Below are positions 22,700 to 35,247 of a DNA stretch of 64,000 nt, piece by piece. The stretch is from Gnetum montanum (taxonomy: Eukaryota > Streptophyta > Gnetopsida > Gnetales > Gnetaceae), in NCBI GenBank assembly GCA_015680685.1, contig MNCI01009417.1, positions 747,379 through 811,378 on the forward strand, read 5' to 3'. The position numbers were made by a program, and so were the translations under genes. Position 1 is the first letter of the stretch, and each line of letters starts with the position of its first letter. The notes below the pieces were generated by a model that was not told where the DNA came from, ran no database searches, and saw nothing but the letters and a program-made list of their open reading frames with translations.

Positions 22700-24250
22700 A
22701 ATATACTAGGTGTCCATGTGAGGCACTTGAGTAGAAATGCTTAAAATGAAATGCATTAAAATTCCTATGTAACCTACGTCCTTACAAATTAGCAATTTTG
22801 TATACATTGGGGTGAATGACATTTGCAATTTGGAATGGACCAAACCACATAGGAGAAAACTTATTTTGAGGACTAGTCTAACCAAATGCTCTATCCCTCT
22901 TAAGAACCAAGTCACCTACTTGAAATACTTTTGCTGCATATTTCTTATCGAACCATTTTTTTGACAATTTGTTGATGACTTCATAAATTTTTTATCACTT
23001 TAACCCTTTGAAGCTCTAGATTCCAAATGTCGCATGTATGTAACATTAGATGCTCATTAGCTAGTAAATAGTCTAAGAAGAATTGATATGTTGGAATCTA
23101 TAAATTAATTGGCAATATTGATTCTTTTCCATACACTAAATCATATGGTGTAGTCTTGATTAATTCTTTATAATAGATCCTATCTACCAAAACTCCCCAT
23201 TTTAGTTGTTTGTGCCATGTTCGTGGGTTTTGGACTATCATTTTCTTAATTCCATCTAATATGACTTTATTGGAGGACTTAGCCAAACCATTACCCTATG
23301 GATAATATTCCATTATTGCCTTGATAATGATGTTATGTTCTCTAGCCCAATTTGTAAACACTATGGAGATGAAGGTTGGTCCATTATCAACTACTAAAGT
23401 GTAAGGATACCCGTACCTCAGGATTGTATCATTTTCTAAGAAGAAAATGACCTCACAAGATGATGTGGTTTTAGTTACTTTTGCTTCTAACCAATGTGTG
23501 CAATAATTAGTGGCTGTTAAGAAAACTTGTATAGGGTAGTAGACAAAGGATTAATCACTCTAATAAAATCTAAAGCCCATTGTGCAAATGGTCTAGTTTC
23601 TATTATAGGTTATAAAGGTGTTGAACTCTTGGGATCTTTACCCTTAAATATTTGACATTGAACACAAGTTCTAACCAAATTATGAGCATTGTTTATCATA
23701 GAAGGCCAATAATAAATAACCCTCATAATTTTATGAACTAATGAGAAATATCTTATATGTCCTTCCTCATGAAGCTATTTTACAATGTTGTTAGCCTATT
23801 ATTGGTCCAAGCACTTAAGGTATATCCCTTGGTAGTTCTTTCTAAATAGTTCACCACTCATTAGAGCAAATTTTAAACATTTTGATATTAAAAGATTTGT
23901 CTTATCTCTAAGTAAATCTGAGGGACAATGATGGAAGGTTATTTAAAATTTGATATCACCATACCATGGATCGTACAATCGATTAGGAGAAAATGGAATA
24001 TTATTTTCCTCATCGATGGATAATATGTAAAAAGGAATCAATTCTTTGTCATTGGGTGCATTGCAACTTTCTAAAGTTGAGGCTTTGTCAATTAGCTTAA
24101 AAATGCCCCTCCCTCTAACTAACTTGGCTACCTTCCATTGAATATCATACACTTGCAACTTCATAACCCATTTAGCACATTTTTTACTAGGCTCTTGTAA
24201 TTTAGCTAAAGCAATGCTGACTAGATCAGGGACAATGACATAAATCTTAA
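22700..24250 (-). pseudogene. RNase H tail and integrase of the old gypsy element
   Basis: From 24250 the minus strand encodes the end of a Ty3/gypsy RNase H domain (AKWVMKLQVYDI), then an integrase: a zinc-binding region with H...H...C-V-Q-C (about 23790-23650), a core with H-W-L-E-A, VVDNGPTFIS (about 23400) and YYP...GNGLAKSSNK (about 23300-23260), and a C-terminal part with GDLVLKR and NKFSPMWFGPFQI (about 22940-22790). The third catalytic residue, normally Glu in the G-x-x-E-S-S-N-K setting, is Lys here (codon 23278-23280), and several stops occur, so the enzyme is dead. Such integrases insert the DNA copy into the genome. Confidence 0.8.
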
Positions 24251-24299
24251 ATACGTCTTTGGCTTCTAGTTGAGGTGGGGCTCTTCTAAGTAGAGAAGG

Positions 24300-25644
24300 A
24301 GAGTTTGGTTGTTATGGGGCATTTACTTGTGATGGCCCAGTTTGGTTGTTTACATTGTTTTGACTAGGAACTCTCCTGTTTGGAGATGTATAAGGATTAT
24401 TCCTAGTTTTTTGTGGTGTGGTGTTCATAATTTCACTAAGTCTATGATAGCGTGTGTTATGTGGGTTGGGGTTTCTTACCATGATTTGTTCAAATGAGGA
24501 AACTTCCTCATTCTTAGTTTTATGGGGTACATTAAGGACCATAACAAGGGGTTTCTCATTTTGTTGACCTTGAGTATGATCACCATATAATACCAAGAAT
24601 TGAGGATAAGCCCTCTCAGAATGTTGTCTTGTGTTGTGGAGGTAGCAATAATCATCATTGGCTAATGAACTTGGCTTTTCTGGTTGTATAAGATCCTTGT
24701 TGTTCTTTTCCTTTAGTTCAACTACTTCATTAGAAATTTTTTCAAGTAAAGTTAATATCTAGGTCATTTGATCTTGAGTTTGAGTTGCAAGTTCAACAGG
24801 ATTAGATACCTTTTCTGGATTTATGATGGACTGAATTAAGGCCTTCAATTGATCATCATTCAAACCAAGGTTAGATGGTAGGAATGAAGAAGATGAGGAA
24901 CCTTAAAGTAACTATTTTTTGGTTGAGTCATTTGAAGGGGAACAGGAGTTTGGAACATAGTATTGGCCATTGGGAAATTTGGTAGAGGTAGAGGGTTAGA
25001 TTGCATGGGATTACTAATGCTCATCATTCTGAATGGAGTTTGAATGTTGTTCATAAGGGTGATTTATTCTAACTCCACGGCTTTAGCCATTGCTCCATGT
25101 ATTTCTATTATGTTTTAATCAAATTTGATGGCATAGGTAAAGAATGGATCGATGGTAGAGAGGTAAAAGTTGAGGATGCCATCAGGTTATGGACGCATCT
25201 CATTTGGTACATAGACAAGCTAATGAAGGAATCTTAGGTTGTAATCTTGGACATTTTCCTCGAGTAGCTTTCTTAAGCTTATGAAGTTACTTGATGTGAT
25301 TGTAGAGCATGTGAATTTGTCAAATTAAATTTGTCAAATTAAATTAGAAACTTATTTTTGAACTCCTGCCATGAGTCAATGGAGGCATCGGGGAGCATCA
25401 TAAATCATTAGGTTGCTTTGGTTCTAAATGTTGTCACAAACACCCTACATGGTATGTTGTTTTGTAGAATGTTTTGGATGCCTAATAAGATTTCAAAACA
25501 TTGTATATGGTGGCAGGCATCACTAGTAGGATTTGTAGGATCATAGAACAAGTTTATGTTCTAGAGTGATTTTGGGATATTGTGGTAGTTAGTAAAGTTA
25601 AAGGGGTTGCTAACCAAGGGATCTAGGGGTTGATTGGTTGCCAT
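24300..25644 (-). pseudogene. gag of the old gypsy element
   Basis: The minus strand opens with ATG at 25644 and reads NQPLDPLVSNPFNF, a segment with D-A-C-H-H-I-Q-C-F-E, a P-D-A-S-I-D-S-W-Q-E-F-K-N-K-F capsid motif (Retrotrans_gag type) near 25380-25345, and L-L-E-E-N-V-Q-D-Y-N-L-R-F near 25255. A linker rich in N, P, M and Q follows (25054-24860), then a basic N/P/T-rich end (24596-24312). Stops interrupt it in at least five places. It is unlike the gag of the TGATGAG family. Confidence 0.7.
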
Positions 25645-26256
25645 CCTGGTCTAGGTTCTCCTATGAATAAAACTTGGAAAGCATGAAGTTCTTTGTTTCC
25701 TTAATGTAAACTGATGTATAGTTCGTCAGCTAGGGGTAGAGGAGAGTTTGCTCATAAAACAAAAATTATTGAAAATAAAACTATAAAATTGCATGAAAGG
25801 AAAGAAATATTGTAATTATGTGTGTATATATATATTAATAAAAAAATACTAAGATATGCTATTTAAAAAAATATGTTTTTTAAGAAAAGAACATAAATAT
25901 AAAATTGCAATACTTATAATATTAAAAAGGCCAACAGTAAAATGCAAAATTTTAGGAAAATAAATTTAAAATTGCAAAATTAAATAAAACCATCTTACCT
26001 ACCCCAAGACTAAGGTAAGGATTGCCAAATACAAATTCAAATATGGGACTGAGAAATGAGGATTTGTAAAAAAAAAAAGACTAAAGAAAAATGAGTGATG
26101 AGACCCGAAAGTTTTCAAGAAATGAACTTTTGAGAACAAGAAACAAAGGGCTCAAAAATTATTTTAAAAGATTTTTCAAGACAATGGTTGAAAATAGAAA
26201 TTTTAAATAAAATAAGTTTGAAACAAGGTAAATAAAATTTTTGGGAAATGAAAATA
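25645..26256 (-). other. Leader of the old gypsy element, left of the E insertion
   Basis: AT-rich, non-coding. It joins 33352-33470 once element E and one TSD copy are ignored, giving a leader of about 730 bp between primer site and gag. Confidence 0.6.
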
Positions 26257-26261
26257 AAATA

Positions 26262-27059
26262 TGATGAGCTGCAATATCGCATCCACGATATCACATCTGC
26301 TCCCACAATATCACGACTTGTCACAATGTATATAAATAAGAGGTGGCTTTTCCTATTTTAGGAACCTAGATCTAGACCCTTAGCCAAACTCTTGCAGTTT
26401 TACCATTCCAGAGTTAGAATAATTTCCATGTGCCCGTAGTAGGAGTCTTAATGTGAACGGATCTTTATTCGAGCAAATTGTACTTGAGCACACATTTGTG
26501 TATGGCAATAAAGATGAACTTTCTGATAAACCTTGCAGCATGTGGACTAAGCTAAATAGGAATTAATTATTATTGAATGTTTAAATGCTTTCCTAGTTAA
26601 TTAATCTCTCTCAACCCTTGACTCTCCTAGTTAAGTGCACTCAGTACGACTGCTTTGAGCACATGTGTAATGCTTGGTAACCCAATAACGAGTAGCGTTT
26701 GGTAATCCCAACAGTGTTGCACTGGTTCAAGGTGTGTTCAGCAAGTGGGAATAGATACTGGTGTTAGGAAAATTAGAATTTAGTTAGTGAATAGTTAATA
26801 AAAGTTAGTCACTTGGTTCTCTTCACCTTTCCCTATTAGCATAAGACATTAAAAAGATAAAAGATATAAAAATCACATACCTCAAGCTTACTTAACCATA
26901 CAACCGTGACAATATAAGTAAGTTTGGGAAGATAGCGATTGATTAACCTTAAGTGTTCCATTAAGGCACGTAAGCACTTAGTCCTTGGAGTTCGATCAGA
27001 TCACGTGTGAGACGCTCATATTCGTATGGTTGAGTGTAGGGGTACCTCGCCACTCATCA
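26262..27059 (+). repeat. 5' LTR of element E
   Basis: Carries GATATC palindromes at about 26275-26315, a TATA box in the phrase TGTATATAAATAAGAGG (about 26324-26340) and the family U5 end. It differs from its partner by scattered substitutions, mostly transitions. Confidence 0.92.
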
Positions 27060-27060
27060 T

Positions 27061-27079
27061 TGACACTGTTGTCAGGGAC
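27061..27079 (+). other. Primer-binding site of element E
   Basis: TGACACTGTTGTCAGGGAC resembles the complement of the plant tRNA-Asp 3' end with several transition differences. It follows the LTR after a single T. Confidence 0.7.
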
Positions 27080-27176
27080 TTAGTTGTTTGTGTGCTACAT
27101 AGAACATAGGAGATCATTCATATCGTTGGGATACTAGAACGAACCCTTATGGTTAATCAAAAGAAAAGATAAGACA

Positions 27177-30100
27177 ATGGTAAATAGCACACCGAACAAG
27201 ACTAAAATGTCTTCTTCTTCGGACAAAAGCATTTCACCGCCTAGGACCAACACTAGAGACAGTCGACGACATAACATATGTAACCAAGATCCACCAGTTC
27301 CTCAACAATTTCGAGTGGTATATATTCATCACAATGAGTATGTACCTGACTTTACCTTTATTCTCCATCAAGATGGACAACTGCGTTGGAGATACCTAGA
27401 GGGTAACATAGTGTTGCCTCCAGATAGATCAGTCCCCAACATGCTCCATCATGCTCTTGCACAAATAGGCATGTCACAGTTATATGCAGAGTATGTTGCG
27501 TGCGACCATGACACAAGGGACTACCATCCCATAGAAGTGTAAGATCAACGGGACTTGTGGAAAGAGAGTTACCATGCATCTTTGAAGGGTAAATGGCCCC
27601 ATAACACTCTACATATCTTAAGCGAAATTGAGGGTGGTGAACCAGTTTCAACAGGTTCCCCACCAATTGATGTTTCCCCTCCTAACGATGGTGAGGAGGT
27701 GATGTATCAGAACCTTTGCTCCACAGTTCACAACCCTAGTTCTGATCCCCACAAAGACCAAGTTTTCAATGAGGTAACACAAACACATGATAAGGATGGG
27801 CATTTTGATCGTAATCAAGATCGGGGCCAAGACCACCGAAGAGAAGATAGGAAACATCACCATGGAAATGATTCTCCTTCTTCTTCACCTTCATCATCAC
27901 ATTCACCCTCTCCTTCTATATCAGGACGCAGTCATAAGGAACCTAGCTGTGAGGATAAGGGTAAATAGAGTGAGAAACCTTGATGAGAGAGTCGAGAACG
28001 AGGACGAGGGCATTTTAGAGAATCACGGCATAGAAGAAGGGAGAGTAGGGAACCACGTAGACATCACAGACGCTATGAATGAAATGACCACAAAGAACCC
28101 CTACTCGCGACTAGAAGCATGTTAGACATCACAGAGGTCCTAAGAATTCCCACAAGGCACCAAAAAGATAGCAAGATCAAGAGGTTAGACATGAATAATA
28201 TCCCACGATTTGAGGGGGGATACAACGTTGATCCTCAGAATCACTTACAAGCATTTCACGATGCATGTGCCTTGTAGAACATCAAGAACGAATGGCAAAA
28301 ACTAAAGTTTTTCCCAAGGACACTAGTAAAAGAAGCGGAAAGCTGGTACTGGTCCTTAGACCTAGAATCCATTCGAAGGTGGAGTACGATGCTAGAACTA
28401 TTAATGATGAGTATCAAATATACTCCTGGGTGTCTAACCTACGAAAGCAAATCAAAGGATGGAAGCAAGGAAATCATGAACCCTTGGATGCTGCCATGTA
28501 CCATTATTATGCACTGTTACATCATTGCTCGAGCCATGGTTACACACAATGGGATCAACTACGCCATCTCGTAGATGGACTTAGGCATGAAACCAAGAGA
28601 ACCCTTGGAACATATGCCTAAGGGAGATTATCAAAGCTTAGGTCCCATCAGGTCCATAGATTGCTGGATCAAGTAGCCAAGGAAGAAGGGGAGCTATGTA
28701 ACAGAGAAAGTATGGAAGAGTACAATCACAATCCTTCCCTTCGAAAAATGGGAGTGAGATACTATGAGGAGGAGGAAGAGTCACCACTCGAAGAGATGGT
28801 GAATAGGAAAACCTTGCCGCTCCAAAAATTAACAATAGAAGTGTCGGCAAAGGTAGATCAAATGTGGAACTCCTTGGATAGTAGGTTTGAAATCGTTCTC
28901 AAAATTGTAGAGGAGTCTGAGTGAGGTAGTGACTATGATAAAAAGAAAAAGAGGTACATGGACAATGCATGTAACAAGGGTAAGGGTAAATGGCCATCAC
29001 CGAAGAGGTTGTGGATTTTTATACAAACAATTGTGATGGATGTGAGATATGCCAATACAACCATCCTAAGGGATGTTGCCCAATAATCTCACATCTACAA
29101 GAGTCTAGGGTGTATGCACTCAACCCGAGACTTAACAAACAGCAAGCACCCCGATGGTTACCTTATCCCCAAGGTAACCCAAGGTAGTTCCACCAACCTT
29201 TAACATATTATCTAAGTGGAACTCCACCACAACCTATTGAGAAACACCAATAGTGGCAATACCCATAGTCATGGGGGATGCCACCACCGACGCAACAATA
29301 CCCTTACCGGCAACTAGATCCATATGGCTATTATGTGCAATAGCCAATCTCTCCACATGACTCTGTCAATCATGTGACACCATAACATCACTACCAAGCT
29401 CAGGATTATTATAGGACTCCTTCTCCTAGGGGAGATAACCCATAGACATACTATCCTCCAATCCCATCAGCAACTCTGACACCAATAGCTCCGTTACCAC
29501 CTACTCTAGTAATGCAAGGGGAACTTCCCACTCAATCGCAACAACGCAATGCTACGAGAGCTGTGAACCTCCAACATGCTATTGGTTCTAACAACCGTAC
29601 AAAGAGAAGATCTTTCTTTAAAACCAATAGTCCAACCAAGCTCTCACAACCACAAGAGGTTGAGCCATTGAATGCTTCTCCATCAAATAAGGCTTTAGAG
29701 CTCCATTCAAACCAAAAATAGAGCTCAACGCACACAGTTATGTTAACACATGTCGTCACTGACTGGATTAAGGAGGGCCACCTTCCCAAGAAATTCTCTG
29801 ATCCCAGAAGCCCTTTAATATATCTCCAAGTCGCTGGGAATGAACCATGTAAAGCTCTTCTAGACTCAGGTTCCAGAGTTAACTTAATATCACAAGAGAT
29901 GTATAAAGCCTGGAACCTGCCTCCACTAAACAAGAGCAATATTTTCTTAGAGCTGGTTGACCAGTCCATCACTGTTCCCTTGGGACTAGTGGAGGACATC
30001 GTTACCACTATGTGTGGGTGGTCATACCGACCTAATTTCCTAGTGATACAAGTAAACAATGACAAAGGATACTTCCCAATAATAATGCGAAGGGCATGGC

Positions 30101-30603
30101 TAAGTACAATAAATGCATGCCTAGGAATCTACAATATTTCCCCGAAAATATCTAAGAAAAACAGTTTTGGGAAGATCGAGAAGAAGAAAGTTCCATGCAT
30201 CACATACAATGATACAAGGTGTGATTACGTACAGGAATGTTCAGCATTGCCTGCATGCAACCAGTGTGCCCAAGAAATTAACATACAAAAGTGCCTGTAT
30301 GTAGCAACCACACAACAAGAAGACACCTAGTGGTTGACAGCTGATCAAGAGAAAAACTCACTAATGTGCATGGAACTAACTGAGGGAACAACTTGCACTC
30401 ACATCGAGTGCATAGATGCACTAGAGCAAGAGTGTCGCCGACTTCCAACCTTTAACTTGAAAACATTAATTGGGGGAAGTTGGAAACTCCTAAAAAATTC
30501 AAACAAACACTCCAATAAGAGAATACTAGTCAATTTGCAACAGACCAAACCTTATCATGAATCTAGAATAGTCAATGCACATAGCACATTGGAGAAAGGA
30601 TGA
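27177..30603 (+). pseudogene. gag-protease polyprotein relic of element E
   Basis: Starts at ATG 27177 and matches the polyprotein of element G along its length. Landmarks in order: a TFILHQDGQLRWR segment (about 27350), a D/H/R/S-rich stretch, the capsid core around 28200-28570 (RLDMNNIPRFEGG, then N-L-R-K-Q-I-K-G-W-K-Q-G), an acidic helix, a CCHC-like C-x2-C-x3-H-x3-C knuckle (about 29040-29075), a P/Q/Y-rich linker, and the protease near 29860 with LLDSGSRVNLIS. Unlike G it keeps the D-S-G triad, but it has several stops (27540, 27966, the tag at about 28275, 28921, 30328) and two frameshifts (near 28400 and 28960). Gag would build particles and the protease would cut the polyprotein. Confidence 0.8.
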
Positions 30604-32553
30604 CCTTGCTCATTATTTTGGACCTCCCCCTTTCAACTTAGTCATGGGGGAGATGGCCACCTATGCTGATCATTTGAGGCCCTTAGTTCCTTTTTAAGTT
30701 TTTGTTTTACATATTTTTGTTTTACAAATTTCTTCAACTTTTCTTGTTTTTGTTTTGCAACATCGTTCATACTTTTTCGTTTGTTTGTGTGTTTACTTAT
30801 TTTGTTAGGTTCGTCACCTAATAAGTGCCACTGATGATGGTAGGAACTATATTCTTTTGGTTGCTAATGTTTGGTTTTTACCTTACAGTTATAATGTTGA
30901 TACTAAGGTATGGTTCTTTTGATATAATAGGCAATGAGTCCACATCATCCATGCATCCATGAATTTCTATGGTCTCTCTTGGCTTGGACCTATACAATCC
31001 CCTTCTTCAAGAAATAAAAAAATTATCAACAAATTAGTGACTAGGCATTTCTTGAACTAAGGAAGGACTCAAGGATTGAAAAGGGTGTGACTTCAAGGGG
31101 ACTTGATGCATTTGTGTTGGCCATTCTCTTGGGTGCTTGGATGTTTTCTTCTTGAGTTTTCCTTACCATTCTAACGTTGCTCCATTGTTGGGAAGCTGAG
31201 CTAATAAAAATAATAAGTCTTTGCATGGTGTGGTTCTCACATAAATAAATAAATAAATAAAAAGGGAGAATTCAAAGCATACCCCTTAGACAAAATAATC
31301 ATCTAGGCTACAAGCACTAGTTATGGAACTAACACACATGTTCCCTCTAACTAAGGCCCTTTCTCGCTTCCTACTTTCTCCTTTCTTTGTTTCGTTGGAA
31401 TGATGGTGAATCTTTGATAGAGACATTCTTGTTACTTTAGGTGGATGGATTGGCCAAATGTATTAATGCAAAGTCACTAGATGTGGATTGTTTGAGGCTG
31501 GATTTGGAATGAGATTTACTAAGTCACATTAACCATTAATACATAAGGGGTTGTACACCACCTTGTTCTTGAGACTCCATTCCATTCTTTTCTTTCCATC
31601 CTTCTTTCTTCATTTTTCACCTCATTGCTAGTTGTCTCAATAGTCCATATTTTGGTTGATGCATTTTTTTCTTTTTGGTAAACTCTTGTGGTTAAGACTT
31701 TAACTCTTGCTTTCAAATGACATTTCCAGAGCCTATGGACTCTTTGAATGTGGGAATGTCATGGCATTAAGGGAATGAGCCTACTTTGGGGAGGACCCAC
31801 GGGCATTCCTATTCGATGCATTAGTTAATTTCTTTCCCTTAAAAATTTTTTACAATCAAAATTTATTTTGTTCATTTCCATCTTTGACATCCATTTCATC
31901 GGCGTTGCAGTTTTCTCTTTTTCTTCATCTTTCTTGTTCCTTATCTTTTTCCATTCTCTCACTACCGGAGGATTGCTCTTAGTCATGGGGGTCTTGGTCC
32001 AATTTTTCGATTTTCTCTTAACCCCTACACCTTGGGTAGTCACTAGTGTTATATCTCCAAAACCCGCATTAGCCATATCACAACTCAACCAATGGACCTT
32101 ACACCAAAGCAAGGTATCAACTGCATTGTGATTCATTTATCCTTGCTAATCTAAGATCGTGTTGTGTGTGCAGATGGCAATCATACAACAATGGATTAGA
32201 TCTAGAAGGAACACTTGGAATGGACTGGTTCTGAAGTATTTATGCAAGGAACAAGATTGATGGTGCACTTATGGATGGACAACGAAAGGCACAATCTTGG
32301 CATTGGTAGCAACAGACTTCTTCTTCTCTCTCTCTCTTCTCTCTTCTCTCTCAGCTGCCAAATAAGGCTAGATGTCAAATGTGTATAGTGTTCACCCTTG
32401 TTATCATGAACACCAATTTTTTCATATATTGTAATGATGATCTGTTCACATGTCACCCCATTCACCATTAGTGTCATTCAAGTTGATGATCCCATACCTT
32501 TCCAATATTTTGTAAGGAACTCAAGGATCAGTTTTCATTCAGTCATGGGGGTA
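30604..32553 (+). other. Long non-coding 3' part of element E
   Basis: No coding is recognised, yet it aligns with 44420-46397 of element G, so it belongs to the family. It includes a TTTTTGTTTTACA-type tract (about 30700-30780), a CT-rich run (about 32310-32350) and two copies of AGTCATGGGGG, at 31981-31991 and, next to the 3' LTR, at 32541-32551. Confidence 0.7.
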
Positions 32554-33346
32554 TGATGAGCCACAATACCGCGTCCGCTCCCACGATATCGCGTACGCGA
32601 TATCATGGCCCGCTGCAATGTCTATAAATAAGAGGTGGCTTTCCTTGTTTTAGGCACCTAGATCTAGACCCTTAGCCAAACTCTTACAGTTTTACCATTC
32701 CAAAGTTAGAATAATTTCCATGTGTCCTTAGTAGGAGTCTTAAAGTGAACGGATCTTTATTCGAGCAAATTGTACCTGGGCACACATTTGTGTATGGTAA
32801 TAAAGATGAACTTTCTAATAAACCTTGCAACATGTGGACTAAGCTAAATAGGAATTAATTATTATTGAATGTTTAAATGCTTTCCTAGTTAATTAATCTC
32901 TCTCAACCCTTGCCTCTCCTAGTTAAGTGCACTCATTATGACCGCTTTGAGCACATGTGTAACGCTTGGTAACCCAATAACGAGTAGCGTTTGGTAATCC
33001 TAGCAACACTAGTTCAGGGTGTGTGCAGTAAGTGGGAATGGATACTGGTGCTAGGACAATTAGAACTTAGTTAGTGAATAGTTAATGAAAGTTAGTCACT
33101 TAGTTCTCTTCACCTTTCCCTATTAGCATAAGACATTAAAAAGATAAAAGATATAAAAATCACATACCTCAAGCTTACTTAACCATACAACCGTGACAAT
33201 ACAAGTAAGTTTGGAAAGACAACGATTGATTAACCCTGAGTGTTCCATTAAGGCACGTAAGCACTTAGTCCTTGGAGTTCGATCGGATCACGCGTGAGAT
33301 GCTCGTATTCGTATGGTTGAGTGTAGGGGTACCTCACCACTCATCA
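32554..33346 (+). repeat. 3' LTR of element E
   Basis: Begins TGATGAG and ends CTCATCA, then AAATA. Palindromes lie at about 32570-32612 (for example GATATCGCGTACGCGATATC at 32586-32605) and the TATA box at about 32622-32630. Confidence 0.92.
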
Positions 33347-33470
33347 AAATAGGAACTGGAAAGGAACAAAAAATAGATATTTTAGAAAATGGGATAGCAA
33401 CCACTAGAAAAATGGCAAGAAAAGTTAATAAAAAAAGGTGGAAAAGGCTCTCCTTCTAATGTCAAAAAGG

Positions 33471-35242
33471 TGTTGATGCATAAAATTTGGATGCACCAAC
33501 ATTGGGGAAAAAACTTGTTTTATGAGATTATTGCCTAGAGTGCCTCCCATATGGGTACGAAAACCCAGAAATAGTCTCAACTAGAGAGGGCTACGTGGTC
33601 TTTTGAAAATGGAGAACTAAACTGGAAAAATCAGAAATTTAAATTAAATAATTATTTCAAATACAATAAGTAACTAAAAAATATGAATTTCCCCTAATCC
33701 CATTGATGTTGTTGGTCTATTGTTGTCGATGGTAACCACTACTGGGTAGGAAGACTACGACTGCTACCTAAAGAGGGAGAGAGAGAAAGAGAGATTGCCA
33801 TAGGGAGGTGCTACCTACAAGAGAAGAGGGAGAGAACTCAATTTTTGCTATTTGATCCTACTGCCAATTGACCTCATGGGCACCTTCCAATTACAACCCA
33901 AAAAAGGAAAGCAACCACTACCTGTAAGCTTCCCTCTTTTTTTTTAGGTTACACATCCACCGCTGTCATTCTGACATCATTCATGTGCCTTTTGACCATC
34001 CATCTCACATGCATGTCACATGCTTGCTATAGCCTGAAGGCTTGACATGTGCTACTGTAGTTAGGAGGGTAGGAGAGACGAGAAAGAGAGTACATCGTTG
34101 ACTATGCCAACAACTACTAACACCTACAATGGAGGGAGATAGAGAAGAGAGGCTGGTCATCCCGGTCACCTACCATGCTGCATGCGCTATCTACTAGTTA
34201 ACACGTGTTGGTCCAAAGCTACTATTCACACCATGGAGGCTGTTGATGGCATGCACTAGTGCCATGTTCTCTACAACATAGTGTCTACCTCAAGAAGTCC
34301 TAGCCCCAGAGAGCTACCTTGTTGCTACCAACCCTACTTGAGAAAAGAAAGAGTCGTTGCAGACCATAGCTAAGAAAGAGATCGTTGCCTCTTCCCTCCC
34401 TAGCTACAACCTCCTAGATCTAAGTTTTGGGCCACTAACTCTTCCTCCAACCACCCCCACCTAAAATGCCACCCAGGAAAATACTCACGCCACATGTAAC
34501 TCCTACCATGTTCTGCCTATAACGCCTACCATAGGAACCTACACCAACAACAGGATTCCTTTTTCTTACCACTCATACTTTGCAAATTACAGTACACCTC
34601 AAATTGAAACTAAAATATGTCAGTTATCCTCACAATAGCAGGGTTGTGTCTGTATAGTAGTGTAGTGTAGTGCAGGGTTATTGATTAGGTTTTACTGTTG
34701 CATAGAACAATCCAAGTGGTCAGTTCACCAACAACAACATAATAAGCCTATTTTGTCCATTGCAATGTCCTCTTTTTTAATGCAAGTTCCTATAAATATT
34801 TATTTCTTATTACGTTGCACTGCATTTAAAAATCCTACAGTAATATTATGTTATGATTTTTGGCTAATATTTAAAATCATCAAATGATCATGATTTATGT
34901 TATTTGTCACATGGATCATGTCCATGTTATTTATCATATGCATTTTTTTATGGTTTTAATTTCAACTAACGTTGCATTCATATGTACACCACAAACCCTG
35001 CGTACAACTGCAACCAACTAGAAACCATGTACAATTGAAATTAATTATCAAAGACCATGACATTTCAAACAAAACAATAATAAATTGTATAATGGTTTCC
35101 AAGTATATGGCTTGGCCAGTTAGATTACCATGGTTAATCCTATCAACCAAAAATTGTGAAGTTTGATAATTTTTTTTTTTTTTTAGAATCAAATTTATTA
35201 ATCATGGTCCTATGCTTAGCATGGGCAAGGTTGACCTCAACA
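33471..35242 (-). repeat. 5' LTR of the old gypsy element
   Basis: Partner of 19611-21380 with matching ends. To its left, at about 33446-33470, the minus strand reads a CCTTTTTGACATTAGAAGG segment where the primer site should be; I cannot name the tRNA with confidence. The TSD GTACC follows at 35243. Confidence 0.88.
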
Positions 35243-35247
35243 GTACC

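Larger units (their letters stand above)
26262..33346 (+). mobile_element. Element E: gag-protease-only LTR retrotransposon (TGATGAG family)
   Basis: LTRs at 26262-27059 and 32554-33346 share ends TGATGAG...CTCATCA, and AAATA is duplicated exactly at 26257-26261 and 33347-33351. A tRNA-Asp-type primer site (27061-27079) follows the first LTR and AGTCATGGGGGTA precedes the second. The internal 5.5 kb encodes gag and an aspartic protease (27177-30603) and then about 1.9 kb without recognisable coding. RT, RNase H and integrase are absent. The structure matches element G almost step for step, so loss of pol predates both insertions. It lies in the leader of the old gypsy element. Confidence 0.93.
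19611..35242 (-). mobile_element. Old Ty3/gypsy LTR retrotransposon interrupted by element E
   Basis: Two LTRs of about 1.77 kb (19611-21380 and 33471-35242) with ends TGTTGA...TCAACA are flanked by an exact GTACC duplication (19606-19610 and 35243-35247). A polypurine tract adjoins the left LTR on the minus strand, so the 5' LTR is on the right. Without element E its internal part is only about 5.0 kb: gag (25644 to about 24300), a tail of RNase H and an integrase (24250 to 22700). The reverse transcriptase and most of RNase H are missing between about 24300 and 24250. LTR divergence is visible throughout, so this is the older host of the nested pair. Confidence 0.92.

Noticed and set aside
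29532-30065. Minus-strand frame of 177 codons
   Set aside because: Lies antisense to the protease coding of element E, whose sense frame has clear motifs; a shadow frame.
35160-35185. T-rich run as a transcription terminator
   Set aside because: It lies inside an LTR at a place where the partner LTR has only a short T run; simple slippage.
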